Shown in pieces: positions 1-12,489 of a stretch of 64,000 nt of DNA (position 1 is the first letter of the stretch; every line of letters begins with the position of its first letter). The position numbers and the translations under genes are program-made. The stretch is from NCBI GenBank assembly GCA_026826555.1, contig JAKSZT010053836.1, forward strand, positions 7,927,356-7,991,355, in the 5' to 3' direction. Below the pieces are notes generated by a model. It was not told the DNA's origin, ran no database searches, and saw only the letters and a list, made by a program, of their open reading frames with translations. Origin of the DNA: Tolypeutes matacus. Lineage: Eukaryota > Chordata > Mammalia > Cingulata > Chlamyphoridae.

Positions 1-419
1 CTGTTTTTCAGTGTATGATCCTTCCTAAAGTTGGTTTATCTAGTTTTAAGGTTCCCATTAAAAGACATCTTGAGAAACTGTAATTATCATTAGGGAAAAA
101 TTATGACTTCTGACAATAAAATAATGTGATATTTTCTTTTTAGTTACTGACTCAAATTGACCTTTTGCACATTTTTATTGACAGAACATAGAGAAGAGGT
201 TGCTGAATTTTTTATCTTCCTCCTGCCCTCATTCCTTTCAACATTATCCCAACAAGGTTAGGAGATGGAAGCCTATTAGATGTCTTGCAATAGTTTGAAG
301 ATTCCTAAATTTAGGCACCCCTTCTTGACACATTTTGTCAATGATTGGGCCATACGTCTTTGTTTTCTTCCCTCTTTCTTGCATCCTCCTCTAATTGAGA
401 ATGTCAAAATCTTACATCT

Positions 420-790
420 CCGTTTTTTAAAGAGACTAATTTTTAGAGCACTTTTAGGGTTAAAGAAACTTTGCACAGGAAGTACAGAGTTCCCATATAC
501 CCTCCCCACCATACACAGTTTCCCATATTATTACCATCTTGCATTATTATTGTGTATTTGTTAGAATTGATGAACAAATATTGATACATTATATTAACCA
601 AAGTCCATAGTTTGTATTAGTAGTCATTCACTCTGTATTATATAGTTCTATGGGTTTTGACAAATGTATGATGTTGTGTGTTCACCATTATATTATCATA
701 AGGAATAATTTCAATGCCCTAAAAATTCCCTGTCTCCACATATTCATTTTCCCACCCCAACCCCCAACTCCCAACCTCTGGCAACCAATG
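420..790 (-). repeat. L1 3'-UTR fragment
   Basis: Antisense L1 tail sequence. The stretch resembling 'tcccatataccctccccacc', followed by 'aaagtccatagtttgtatta', recurs in closely similar form at 30205-30600 and matches the style of mammalian L1 3' UTRs. No coding part remains. The 1-419 stretch to its left shows nothing I can name. Confidence 0.55.
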
Positions 791-1079
791 GTTTTTTACA
801 ATTTGATTTGCAAGAGGAATTTTGCTGCTGACTCAGCTTGTCTCTTACTTTTTTTTTTTTTTTTTCTCCTTTTTAAACCATATCTATCTCCTTTCTGGCT
901 TTTCTTTCCATACTTAGGCAGGAACTTTAGCTACCCAGTCAGACTGATAGTCCACTATGTTGCAGGCTTTGAGCTAGGAATTTCAATTTGGAACTTTCAT
1001 TCAGTTCCAAGTTTTTGGTTCAAGTTTTATTCTTTGGCCTTGTTTCCCCTTGCTTGATTTAGTTTTACCTCCTCGGCTC

Positions 1080-1370
1080 ACTGCTGCCAGTAACTGGTTG
1101 TATGACTTTGGGAAAGTCACTCAATTTTACTGAGCATTGATGGGTCTCTCCAGGGCTAGGTAAGGGGTGACTGATAAAATTTTCTCCTATTACCCGGGAC
1201 CATAAAGTATATAGTACAAGGAAAATAACACTACTTTTCAGGAGAACTGGGATCTTATATCTATGTCATTCACTAATTAGCAGTGTGTTCGGATAAGACA
1301 TTTCACTTTTCTAGGTCCCAGTTCCTCATCTGTAAAATGAAGTGCTTGGACTAGCTCCATCTTTAAAGTT
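1080..1370 (+). repeat. MIR SINE remnants (two pieces)
   Basis: Two pieces of the MIR core: 'gactttgggaaagtcactca' near 1102, and 'ttcctcatctgtaaaatgaa' near 1322. The second is the hallmark MIR core in sense orientation. These are ancient, diverged elements. Confidence 0.6.
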
Positions 1371-1509
1371 ATCTGATTGTCTTATAGCACTTCCCATTTC
1401 TTTGTGTTTTTCTATTGATCCAAATCCCTTTCAACAATCCTTTCCCTCACATGGGAATATAATTAATTCTGTTCCTAAGAATAATTTTTGATAAACATTA
1501 AACACCAAG

Positions 1510-1730
1510 TTTTGTATAGTGCTTTACCATTTCCTAGGTGCTTTCATATATTATCCTTTTTGGATCTGTGTCTAGCTCTAAAAAGGAGATTGACAGGTAT
1601 TTTTATTATTTCTATCTTATAGTTAGGGAAACTGAGGTGCCAGAGTTAATGAATCACTCAGGGATAACAAGTATAGGTGGCAGAAATAGAAATCAAATCC
1701 AGGTTTTTATGAGTCTTAGGCCCCATGCCA
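1510..1730 (-). repeat. MIR SINE
   Basis: Antisense MIR. The order 'ttatag..agggaaactgaggtgccaga' followed by a 'ggtggcagaaatagaaatc'-type segment is the reverse complement of the MIR core and 5' region. Confidence 0.6.
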
Positions 1731-1977
1731 CCTATTTGTTTTCTTATAAACCTACATTTTTATTTATTCATGCATTTTTGTCTTTTTTTTTAGAATTAAT
1801 TTTTAATTTTCAAGCAATATAAGATAATAAAGTCTTTATAATAAAATACTGCACTTTATGCATCCCTTCCTTACACCCCATAGAAATCAGATTTCAATGT
1901 TTTTTTTTCTGTGTGTTGTGTTTATTCTGCTATTCCTGGATTTATCAATTTTGAACATGTAATTATTATTATTATTA

Positions 1978-2060
1978 TTTTTTAGGAGGTACTGGGGATT
2001 GAACCCAGGACCTCATACATGGGACTCAGTCACCCAACCACTTGAGCTACGTCCATTCTT
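1978..2060 (-). repeat. DAS-SINE, monomer
   Basis: tRNA-derived SINE in antisense. The motif 'aggaggtactggggattgaa' followed by 'cccaggacctc' is the inverted B-box end, and 'cacttgagctac' is the inverted A-box end. The (ATT)n tract at 1966-1980 is the degenerate tail side. This family is characteristic of armadillos. Confidence 0.7.
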
Positions 2061-4331
2061 CCTTTTATTGAATTTTAATTTTGACTACCTTATTTTAAAT
2101 TTCTTAGTCTCTGATTGTCCCTGTATGTTTTTTTAGAGTATCCAGTACTTGTTTCATGGTTGTAAAATCTTCCCTTTTCGCTTGACTCTTGTTTCCTTTT
2201 TTCTATTTGTTTGTGTTGGTTTCTATCTTTTCTGTGTAGTAAACATTTGCTGTCCAAATTAAAGAGGGAATTATGAAAAAAAAAAAGTTTGGATGAGGCT
2301 TCTTGATGGACAGACTTCACTGTTCTGTGATACAGAGGCTGGCTTGCCATCTGGTTGGGAGACTCCAAACGACAGTATCTTTTATCTTAGAGAATTCAGT
2401 TTGTGCAGATAAATATCATTCAGTTTTCTGGGGATTACGCAGTTGGCTGTAGATATTCTGGGAACAGGTAGGAAAAGTGGTCTGGGAAATCTTACCATTC
2501 AACATGTAGATTTTTCACTTACTCTCTCCACTTTCACCTTGGTTCCTCCTTCCCTCCCTCCATTCTGCCTGGCCACCCAGGTCTGGAGGCTTTCTGATTC
2601 GCAAGAGATTAAAGCTCCTGTCAGGGTAGAGTCTGAGGTAGTCTTCTGGCTGCATTAGCATATAGAAGGTGTCTGAGGGTCCTTATTCCCTGAACCATTC
2701 ACCTTGTTTTCATCCTAGAGCCCACTTCTGCTATCCTAGTAACCTCTTGCCTCTGAGTCCTGAGGCTTTCCTGGGCTCTTCAGGAGAACACCGTTGTTTC
2801 TTGTTATTCTTTTCCACAAGCATGTATGTTTTAGTTCACTTTCCTCCTTTCAAAAATGCATTAACATCTATTATCTACTAGTTTGTTTCTTTCTCATTTT
2901 TTGTGTGTCATTGTGCATTCATACCTTTTATTTAAAAATTTGAAACTTGCTTTTCTGTCATGTTGCAGAGTTTGGGAGGGAGCAGAGATAAAGAAACATA
3001 CTTAATCCACCATGTTGAACAGGCAATTGTAGCCCATAATTTTTGAATTGAATTTCACAAAAGACAAATACCTACAATTGACTACTAATAACCAACTTTT
3101 TTTGGTACAAAGTTTGAATATTTAGGATGAAGAGTTTAAGGATGCTCATTTTATTTCCCAGTTAAAAAAATATTTTAGCCTAGCTTAGTGAATTTATAAT
3201 CTTTGGATTTATTTCCTCCGGTTTACTTATAACTATGTTTGAAATGTGTTAATTAGAAAACTGGGCAGAAAGAACAGAGTGATGTGTGCGTTTGCATGTA
3301 TGACAGCAAGAGAAACCCATGAAAGGAAAAAATGAATCTAAGAGAAAACAGAGTATTATATTTTGGGGGGAATGGTGTTTCAGATCATAGAAATATAAGC
3401 ATTTAAAAATATCATTAATATTTTATTAATGAGTATCTAAACTTGGTTTTTTCTTAATTAATTTTCTAATCTCACAGATGGTTCATTATGCTCTAGCATT
3501 GTCTTAAAAGTACTGTCTCATTTGCCCAAAGGATTCCTTTGAATGAAAGCATTTGTGGCTCTTGGGACCAGGATATCTGCTGCTCTCATTATCTTGGCTG
3601 TTTCCAAAAGCCTCATATGAGCCAAATGGTGAACAATTACCAGAGCAGAGATCATCCTTACATCAATCAATTGAGAAGGGGCTGCTTTGGTTCATTAGCC
3701 CCAATACTATCTTTTACTTTTTGAGTAGCAATCAAAAGATCAGTGGATCTGTCATTCTTTTTAATCCTTTGAATTTCCTTCAAACAATTTGGTGATGTGA
3801 AGTTAGATTTTTGCCATCATATTATAATGCAGTTAAGTAGTGTGAGCTGAAATGAAACATACCCCCCCCCCAAATATTTAAAAGTCATGATATAAGGCCA
3901 ATTGTGGGAAAAAACAAATATACTTTTCTCATCTTTCCTTATTTTAATAGATGAATCCCATCTTAACAGTTTCATCCACTTCAGTAAAACTGACTTACTC
4001 CCCACGACCTCTTTGGAGAAAATTGTCAGCTTCTACTAAATTTATGACTGCTATTACCAATACTATGAATTATTGTAGTGTCATATAGCACTGCTATGAT
4101 GCGGACTCCACTTCTTTGGAAAAAAATGATAACATCATGTTGGAGTTTTAAAATTTCTTGATATTACAAGATGCTGAACCATCAGTCAGATTCTAGGTAA
4201 GCTTTGTTACTGACTCTTAGCGTAAATCATTAAAGTTTTCTGTGTCTACATTTGTAAAATATATGACACTCACTTATATAAAGAACTTCCAATCTAGTGA
4301 ACCTAATAGGAGATAGGCTTATCTAGGGTAG
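2061..4331. other. Intergenic stretch without recognised gene
   Basis: AT-rich flank upstream of ATRNL1. Open frames here are all under about 95 codons and show no domain or codon pattern. I recognise no repeat with confidence; parts of 2090-3020 could be old L1 5' sequence. Confidence 0.5.
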
Positions 4332-5745
4332 TGTGGTGGTTTGGAACAGTATGTACCCCAGAAAAACATGTTCTTAAAGCTAACCTATTCCTGTGAGTAT
4401 AAACCTATTGTAAATAAGGCCTTTTTATTAGGTTACTTCAGTTAAGATGTGGCCATGGGTAGGTCTTAATCCTTTTAGTCAAGTCCTTTATAAAAAGCAC
4501 TGTAATCTGAAAGAGAAAGAAGATACCAGCAGATACCACCATGTGGTAGAGGACCCAATGATTGCTAGCAGCTGGTCTTCAGGAAGAAAGCATCACTTTG
4601 ATAATGCCTTGATTTGGACATTTTCTTGGCCTCAAACTGTAAGCCTGTAAGCTAATAAATTTCCATTGTTAAAGCCAATGTATTTCATTGTAACTGCTTT
4701 GAGCATCTTAGCAGACTAAAACATTTTTTGGTACCAGAAGAGTGGGGTGCTGGTATTGCAAGTACCTAACATGTTAAAAAAGGCTTTGTAATCGGATAAG
4801 GAATAGAGGTGGGAAGAATTGCGAGGCACTTGATAGAAAAGGCCTAGATTGGCTTTGAAGAGACTGTTGGTAGAAATATGGACACTAACGGTACTTTTGA
4901 TGAGGTCTTAGACAGAAATGATGAATGTGTCATTGAAAACGGAAGGTGATCCTTATTTTAAAGTGGAGAGAACTTGGCAAAGTTGAGTCCTGATGCTGGG
5001 TGTAAGGCAGGATTTGAAATTGATGAGCTTGGATATTTAGCTGAGGAGATTTCTAAACTAAATGTGGAAATTGCTTCCTGGTTTCTCCTTGCAGCTTATA
5101 TTAAAATTCAAGAGGAAAGGTATAGCTGAGAACTGAACTCCTGGGCACAAAGAAACCAGAAAATGATGGTTTGGAAAATTCTAAGCTTCCGGAAAACACT
5201 TCCCCAGCAAATAGTGCTCAAGGTGAGGGTTAACTGAATGTGGATCCAGTCAGATATTTCAGTGCAAGTCAAGATTGGGAAATGCAGTTATCCAGAAAGG
5301 ATTTGTGGAAAGTTCTATTTTCTGATGGTTTGGATTCCTGTGTACTACAGGTGAAACAGACAAGTTTTTTTTTTTAGATCTGTATGGAAAGAACCACTGC
5401 CAGCCTAGACTAAAAGGGACAGATTGAAGGGAAAATTACTTAGGAGGCAGGACCATGAAAGGTGAGGTCTGGACCAAAGACAACTTCTCAAGCCAAAGAG
5501 AGCAGACCCACCCATGTGTGTGGAGAGGGTGAGTATACCCTTGTACTTGGAGAAGGTGGGTCTTCTGCCCCGTTGGTCAGGAAGTGCTACCACTCGTTTT
5601 CTCAGATGCTTGGGGGATTGCCAAGAACCTTGGGTTGGACTTTCTCATGACATCAAAACTGTAAGCTTGTAAACAAATAAATTCCCATTGGTAAAGCCAA
5701 TACATTTCATGCTATCTGCTTTGAGCAGCTTAGCAAACTAAAACA
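4332..5745 (+). mobile_element. MaLR-type LTR retroelement, internally reduced
   Basis: A complete insertion. The 5' LTR spans 4332-4723 and runs TG...CA with an AATAAA signal near 4654. It is followed at once by 'ttttttggtaccagaagagt', which looks like the primer-binding region of ERVL/MaLR elements. Internal sequence without coding capacity follows. The last ~110 bp of the 3' LTR (about 5635-5745) matches the 5' LTR end, including AATAAA and the terminal 'aaaaca'. The perfect 5-bp duplication GGTAG lies at 4327-4331 and 5746-5750, as expected for this class. The upstream part of the 3' LTR is hard to align and may be deleted. Confidence 0.75.
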
Positions 5746-5750
5746 GGTAG

Positions 5751-7594
5751 AAGTCACACTTTATTCATTTTTGTTTTCTTTCACACGAATTCATAATAAT
5801 TACTCAGTAAATGCTGACTGAGTTTATTGAAAAAAGAAAAATAGTATATAGGATAAGCAGGAATTGTGAGGCTGTTATGAGAATAATTTTATATAAGTCT
5901 AATAGATTCAGCTTGATTCTAAAGGCAATTGGCGAGAGGAAGTCTCTAGGGCTGCATGCTCTTCAGTGCAATGTGCAGTACTGAGCTGATTATAGTTGTT
6001 AGAGGATGCAAAGCTCTATATTTTTAATGGGCAAATTCTTTGTTCAAATATAGGCTATAGTCAGTGTGTGGCTAAGCAGTGATCTCTCTAGTTAAAGGGG
6101 CTGCAGTGAACCCTCTAAATACCTTCACACTCACTGAGGGTTTTAAGAGCTTGGCCACTTTCCACATGTCTGAAAGTAATACCACATCAGATGTGAGAAT
6201 GATGTGGCTGGCTTTAAACTTTGGTTGGCATGAGAAGAGTGGAAAAGGTAGCAGATATTGTTCATGTGTAGCCAATACTGAAAAGAGTTCTTTCTCTGGA
6301 CTTCATAGTTGTGCCAATTAAAATGTGTGATTCAGAAGAATATCCTTCTTTTAATTGATTTTTGCAGTGTTCTTACATGCTCTTGTTTTCCCATCCCATC
6401 CTGAAAAGTCTTTAAGGGGCATCTTGATGTGGAAAAGTTGTGCAAGGAAGAAGGGGGCCATCCTAATATTTAGGTTTGGTGAGGACATTGCAGGTACTGA
6501 TATTATGTGGGAATTATGATTTGCTTATATACGTATGAGAAACATAGTTTTTCTTTTTCTTTTTTACTTGCGAAGGAGCCACCTCTTTCTGGACCTCTGT
6601 TCTCCTTAAGTCACTGCTGAGGTATTTGCACGACAAGCCAGCAATTACAGTTTATTCTATTTTATTCATCAAAGGAGAACAAAGCATCTGCTAATAGAAA
6701 GAGTCTGGCAAATAATGGAAAAAGCCCAGAAGTCACAGGACTTGTGTTTAAAACTCTGTTCAACTATTTACTCTTATCTTGCCATTGACAAATCCTTGAA
6801 TCTTTCCGAGTCTCTCTTTCCTCATTTGCAAAGTGGGGAAAATAGAGGATTAAAAGAGATGACGTGAGTACACTTTGCCCAAAAGAAACATGAGTTGAAT
6901 ATTTACAGTAATATTATGGCTTTGTGGTTACAACTAAAACTTTTTTCCTCCTTTTGCTGTCAGAAATGCCTTTGGTAGATTTCAAATTCTTTTTCAAACT
7001 GCCTGTCCTTTGGTGGGGTTCCAGTAAAACTGCTGTAACCTCGAGTACACACGGCTGCAATTTATGTTGGGCTTCCTTCTTCAAGGGTTCAAATAGTCTA
7101 TTTAGAGAAGGCATAAAAGTACAAAGCAAATATTTCAGCATATGCCATCAAATCTTGGAAAGTCATCTAAAGGGGGAAAGATCGCCGCTGAGGAAGGAAA
7201 ACGGCTCTTTCCTGGCCATCATTTCTGCTCTTCTGAAAAAAAGTCCCGATGTTGCAATATTTTTCACGGCAGAATGTTGTCCCAGATGGAGGAGGAAACC
7301 CTGACAAGCAGCAAAAGAGATACGTGGGGTTCCGAGGCAGTGTCGGGAAGGGGCTCAGAGTCTCGCAATTCTTTCTTGCAGGGGAGGCCGGAGGCTGGGG
7401 GCTGGGGGCTGATTTCTGTGGGAGAAACGGCTCCCCCTCGGAGCGGACACCATCGCGGTCCCTAACCCCAGCCCCTCCCTGTCCTTGCGGACCCCGCAAC
7501 GTGGTCGGACTGCGGTGCCTTTAAGACTTTTTGCCTGCTGCACATGCTCAGCTCTTTGTGTGTTGTTGGAGTTTTTAAGAAAAAAAAAAAAAAA
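5751..7594. other. Proximal 5' flank of ATRNL1
   Basis: Mostly unclassified, apart from a sense MIR at about 6715-6865, recognised by 'tcctcatttgcaaagtgggg'. Short open frames at 6924-7524 overlap in several frames and rise with GC content toward the CpG island; none resembles a known protein. Confidence 0.45.
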
Positions 7595-7621
7595 GAAGAA
7601 GAAGAAGAAGAAGAAGAAGAA
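7595..7621 (+). repeat. (GAA)9 microsatellite
   Basis: Nine uninterrupted GAA units preceded by a run of A. The tract lies about 60 bp before the CpG island and about 0.9 kb before the ATRNL1 start codon. Confidence 0.95.
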
Positions 7622-7679
7622 ATAGGCAGCTGGATGGGGCGGAGGAAGGGGAAGCTCTAGGGAGAAAGAGCTTCACTTT

Positions 7680-8990
7680 TGCGGCTGTAGACCGCGGACC
7701 GCAGGGCTTTTTTCTGCTGGAGCTGCGAAGCCCGTCCCGGCCTTTCCTTTCCGGGGCTCGGGAGGCGCGGGGTTTCCCCGTGCGCTGAGGGGAAGGGCAA
7801 TGCGGGCCCGCGGGCCACACCTGGGGGTACCGGCCTCTCCTCAGCCCACCGGCCGCGCGGGGTGGGCGTGCGCGGAGCAGCCCCCGGTCCCTGTCAGAGG
7901 CGGGGCGAGACCACGGCGCTGGGCTGCGGGGTAGGCGAGGGGGGCTGGGCCCGCGCAGCGGAGGGGAGGCGGCCCGGCCCCGCGGCCTCCAGCCGTGGCC
8001 CGGGGAGCTGGCAGGGGACACGGCAGAGAAAATGGCTGCCGGGGGCGCCACTGGCCGTCCGCTGCGCCGCGCGGGGCGGACCCCCGCGTCCCGACGCCCC
8101 CTCCCGCGTTGGGCGCGCCCACTCCTGGGCTCGCGCTCGGCCCCCGCCCGCCCCGGCGCGCGACGCTCCGAGCCGCGGCAGTTGGCTCGAGCCGCGGGCG
8201 AGGCGGGGCCGCGCGCGGGGTCCCCTCCCCCTCCCGAAAGGTCCCCTCCCGAGCGCCCCGCGCAGCCGGCGCCGCTCGCAGCCCGCCTCCGGCCCGGCGC
8301 GGCGTGGGTGCGGGGTCCCGCGGCCGAGGGCGAGGCTAGGAGCCCGCGAGGCGATGCCCGAGTGCGGCTGGAGGAACTGTCCCTCCTGACCTGGCAGCGG
8401 GACTGGGGCAGGCGCCGGTGAGGAGGCGGAGAGGCGGCGGCGAGGCTTTCTCCGGGCACATTTCCTCAGAAGAGCATCCCTGGTTGCGTCCGCGCGCGGA
8501 GCCCCGCCAGGCAGGGGCGCTGGGGAAGATGGAGCCGGGGGCCCCGGCCGGCGCTGGTGCCCCGCAGCCGGCGGCCTCCGGGCTGTGCCGGGCTCGGCCG
8601 GCGCGCGGCGGAGGGGGCGCCTCCTCCTGGCTGCCGGACGGGAACAGCTGGCTGCTGTGCTATGGCTTCCTCTACCTGGCGCTCTACGCGCAGGTGTCCC
8701 AGTCCAAGCCCTGTGAGAGGACCGGCTCCTGCTTCTCGGGCCGCTGTGTCAACTCCACCTGCCTCTGCGACCCGGGCTGGGTGGGGGACCAGTGCCAGCA
8801 CTGCCAGGGCAGGTTCAAGTAAGTGCCTTCGCGGGTCCGCGCGCCGCAGCCCTGCCCCGCGCGCGCCGCGGCCTAAGGTCCCCCAGCGCGGGGGGACCCG
8901 GGCCCGCGCGCTGTGCCCCCTGCGGCCCCGGGCGCTTGGGGGGGCCCCGGGCTCCGCCAGGAGCGCGGACCTGTGTGGACGCGAAGTCTT
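7680..8990 (+). promoter_or_regulatory. ATRNL1: CpG-island promoter of ATRNL1
   Basis: A sharp shift from AT-rich DNA to very GC- and CpG-rich DNA surrounds exon 1. GC-box motifs (GGCGGGGC type) occur at 7899-7906, 8073-8079 (reduced form) and 8202-8210. A YY1-like motif AAAATGGCTGCC lies at 8029-8040. I see no convincing TATA box. This points to a TATA-less promoter with dispersed starts between roughly 8.0 and 8.5 kb. The exact start site cannot be placed from sequence. ATGs at 8032 and 8354 would be upstream ATGs if transcription begins before them. Confidence 0.75.
8529..8818 (+). CDS. ATRNL1: ATRNL1 coding exon 1 (attractin-like protein 1, N-terminus)
   Basis: Encodes residues 1-96 plus two bases of codon 97. 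ATRNL1 is a large single-pass membrane glycoprotein of the attractin/mahogany family (about 1,380 residues in human), linked in the literature to melanocortin-receptor signalling. The start ATG at 8529 has A at -3 and G at +4. The open frame continues upstream, but only to a GTG. Residues 1-40 are Ala/Gly/Pro-rich. Residues 41-58 (beginning WLLCYGFLYLALYAQ) are hydrophobic and act as signal peptide or signal anchor. A six-cysteine EGF-like module covers C62-C92, with the N-glycosylation site NST at 75-77. The exon ends ...TTC-AA before donor gtaagt at 8819 (phase 2), joining exon 2 to make Lys97. From the hydrophobic segment onward the protein matches ATRNL1, not its paralogue ATRN, as I know them. 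Confidence 0.95.
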
Positions 8991-9289
8991 TCCCAAGTGA
9001 TCCAGATGTCCGTAGCGACTTCTGACCTCCTGCTCATCAAGACCATTTCCACACACTGTGCCAAACATCATTTTGTTAGGAGAAAATTTTAAATCAGAAT
9101 TTATGGAAGTAACTCATGAATACATGCACATTGTGAAAAATTCAAGCAATGCAGAAGTATAAAGGTTAAAAGTTATGGTTCACCAGTACCTCCTTCTTCC
9201 CCCATCCTGCTCCTTCTCTAGAGGTAACCACTGCTAACATTTTGGTTTGTTTAGGAATAACAGTGACCATAATAAGTGGGGTTTGTGAT

Positions 9290-9490
9290 GGGCTTACTAT
9301 GTGCCAAACACAGAGCTGTAGGTGAATTGTCTTATTGGATGGATTCTCACAACAGCTCCACGAGTTTCTAGAATTATTAGACTGGATTTACAGATACAAA
9401 CTGAGGTAGTGAATTTAACTTGCCCAAGGTTACAAGGTGGGAAAGATAGGAGGCTAGAGAATGAAAGATAGGAGGCTAGAGAATGGTTTC
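9290..9490 (-). repeat. MIR SINE with a 22-bp tandem duplication
   Basis: Antisense MIR ('aactgaggtagtgaatttaa', 'cttgcccaaggttaca'). At its left-hand edge a 22-bp unit is duplicated perfectly (9441-9462 and 9463-9484). Confidence 0.55.
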
Positions 9491-12489
9491 CAAATCAGCC
9501 AGTTTAACTCCATCTAGAGTAGACTGTGCACTTTTAACCAGTATAGTACATTGAATTTGTTAGGAAATCTTGAATTGGAAATACAAGGATGGATTTGGGC
9601 TAAATGAAAGGATGAAATACCTGGAATATTTTTTTATTTGTTGGGAAGATAAGGAATTTTTTAACTGGTTATTTCACTATCAGCTGTTGTGTGGGAGCAT
9701 CAGTCTAGTTTTTCTGAAGATCAAGGCTTAAGAAGCTTGCTTTACAACTTTAAAGATACTCTCTCTATTGGTTGGTGTTTATTGCACCTGCCTGATATGA
9801 AAAGGAGTGGGTGGATGTGGGAGAGGCAGCAAATAAGTTAGTTGAGGCCATTAGGGTAGCTATCTGACAACTTGCAGATAACAGAAAGTCAACTTCTTCC
9901 TCATCTAGTTACTTAATACAAAGTTTGCTTGCTGGTTTGTGGCTCTGAAATTTCACTATGTAGATTACTAATCTAGGCTCTTGGCATCTAAGGCAAAGGC
10001 AGGAATGGACTAAGGAATATGGTTCACTTTATTAATGTGTTGTAGGACATTTTCTCACCCGACATATTTTTTCGTTTATTTATTTAATTATTTATAATGT
10101 AAAAATATATGCTTCTAAAAAATGGTGCTTTTTGATTTTAGATAGGATCCTCCCATCTAAATTAATCGACCGCAGGTTTTTAGACGTGAAATCATAAAAT
10201 GAAGCTTTATGAAAATCCCCTGCAGCAAAAGGTTGAAATGTTTCCTGTGCTCAGACTTTCACAAATTAGTATAGTATTGTAGTTTTTAATATATTTTTTT
10301 TCAATTTTGGGAGAGGTGCTAATTAAAAGTTTAAAAAGTGTTTCAAGATAAGGAAAGATATCTTATCAAGTTGTACTTGTTAGTAGCCTCTTTTACTTGT
10401 TAAGTGTTCTTAAGTTTTTTTTGCTATAACAGTGGCAACCAGCTTCTTTGCTTGGCAAGGGAGAATTTTGAACATTTAAACTGGCAGCCAATAGTGAAAA
10501 AATGCCATATCCATTTTTGAAAACATCTTTTTATGCATAAGTAGGAAGATTGCCTAATTGATACATAATTTAGGAATATTGGCCTTTTGATGGGTGGGAT
10601 TTGCTCCATTTTTCTAAAAAGGGCAAAATATTGTTGTAGTCCTGAGAAGCTCATAGCTGCATTCTATAGTAATGGAACTTGTTAATCAGCTGAATCAGCA
10701 GCCTGTGACCTCACTAGCAGATGTCCCAGTTATTAAGAAAGATCATAGATCAAATTAAAACTAGCTTAAATAACATTGAGAGATGGTATCCATAAGCATA
10801 ATACATTAGTGACTAAAAGAGGAATAGATTTTTAATGTAGATGCAGTTAAATAACAGTGAACCCTGAGCTGCTCATTGAACATTCATCATTGTCTCAGAA
10901 GCTCCTATGATTTATTGTACTCTATTGGTAAATGCTTTTTCATTTCTCTGAGGAATACAAGCTATTAATTAAAGTAAATATCTTTGGTACTACTATCTGT
11001 GTTTTTTTATACGTACATACTCTTAGAGGTAAAGAAAATGTGTTATTTAATGTTAAAGGAAAGCATCACATTTTGAAGAAAGAATTTTCCCTAGTAAAGT
11101 ACATGCTAAGCTATGAAAGGTTTATTTTGAGGATAGTGGCCTGTTTTATCTGGCATTTGAAGTAATAACATAGTGGGAAAGACTTTAACTGGAAATTCTC
11201 ACTTCATTAATTATCTTGAAAATCTTTTACTAAACTGAAGGATAGCAACCTAACAAACAGACATCAAACATGATTGATCAATCTTGGTAAGCAGGTGTCA
11301 AAATTAATTGGCTGGTTCCATGGTAACTTAGCTTTTTTTCTACTATAGGGATTTCACTAGGGAATAAGAGTATTCTTCAAATGTTTCTCTAGAATAGAAG
11401 ATTGATGGTTAGGGGGAGAAAAGCAGAAACAAACATGGTATCAAAAGTAGTACTTCTGTTCTCTTAGCATTCATTCCAGTCTTCTATCTGTTTCCATTTG
11501 AAAAGAATAAAACACTCAAAATTACAAGCCATTCCTCACATATGAGGTAAAACAAAATGAACACTGATCTTCAGCTAGACTAAAGGATTTTTGGACTGAG
11601 AATCAGAAAGGGCAGTGCCAATTGAAATATAATAATCAAGTGCATAATACACGCTAATTAGAATTATATTTATTTGAGTAACAGTGAAATACTAGGCTAG
11701 CAAGCATTTTTCTAATAAACTCTATTTGAATGAATGATGTTTTTGTTTCAGAAGCTAGTTCTTTAGAATTTTTGTGTGGAGTAGTTGGAATTTCTATTTA
11801 TATAAATTTATTTTGTCCTCAGGTTTGGAAATTTTCTTGCTAATGTGACTTGGGAACCTATGACATCTAATTTCTCTTAGGGAAAGAAAATAACCTAAAT
11901 TAATGCTTTGAGTTCTGAAAATATCTCACTGAACTGTAAAATATTTATAAAGGTACATTTTTTTATAAACACATTTATTGAAAAATTTCAGCAATCATCT
12001 TTTAAATCTTATGTGGGTAATTTACATAGCTAATATGTATATTATCTAGATACTTCTTTTAACCTCTTAGGTTAGTCAAACATTAATACTGAATTTCACA
12101 CATATTTATAAATGAAGTATTCTATCTCTAGTTACAGCAAAATGAAGATATAGTTTTATGAATTAAGTTGATATTAAGAACCAAATAGGCAGGTTTAACA
12201 TATACGCATTTTTCTTTAGAGAATATTTAAAAATTTACATATGTACAAATATATTAGGAATCCTTTTTATTAATAGTAGGGATACTCTTAGTCACTGTAA
12301 AGTTAAATTGAATGTTCCCTGTCCCCAGATCTTTTTTATTTCAAAGTAAAATTGTTACATATATATATATATCCATGAATTACTTTTACATTATTAAAAC
12401 ACATAATCACACAATAATTTCAATTGATTGTTTCTGAGAACCAAAGTTGATAAAGTAAGTTACATGTACTGGAATGGTTTCCAAGGCAA
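9491..12489 (+). other. Intron 1, unclassified AT-rich sequence
   Basis: No gene, and no repeat I can name with confidence. ORFs are short and AT-driven. An (AT)n run lies near 12357-12372. This is one of the longer stretches of intron 1 that looks single-copy by eye. Confidence 0.4.

Noticed and set aside
7575..8459. 294-codon open frame on the minus strand across the CpG island
   Set aside because: GC-rich DNA has few stop codons. The frame is Arg/Pro/Ala-rich low complexity and ends in a translation of the (GAA)n and poly(A) tract, with no domain. Overlapping + strand frames (7862-8389, 7995-8339, 8032-8421) look the same.
8418..8528. Upstream extension of the ATRNL1 frame (37 codons)
   Set aside because: It begins at GTG, not ATG. 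The ATG at 8529 has a strong context and matches the family N-terminus.
8466..9071. 201-codon minus-strand frame over exon 1
   Set aside because: It is the complement of ATRNL1 exon 1 and the CpG island, with low-complexity composition.
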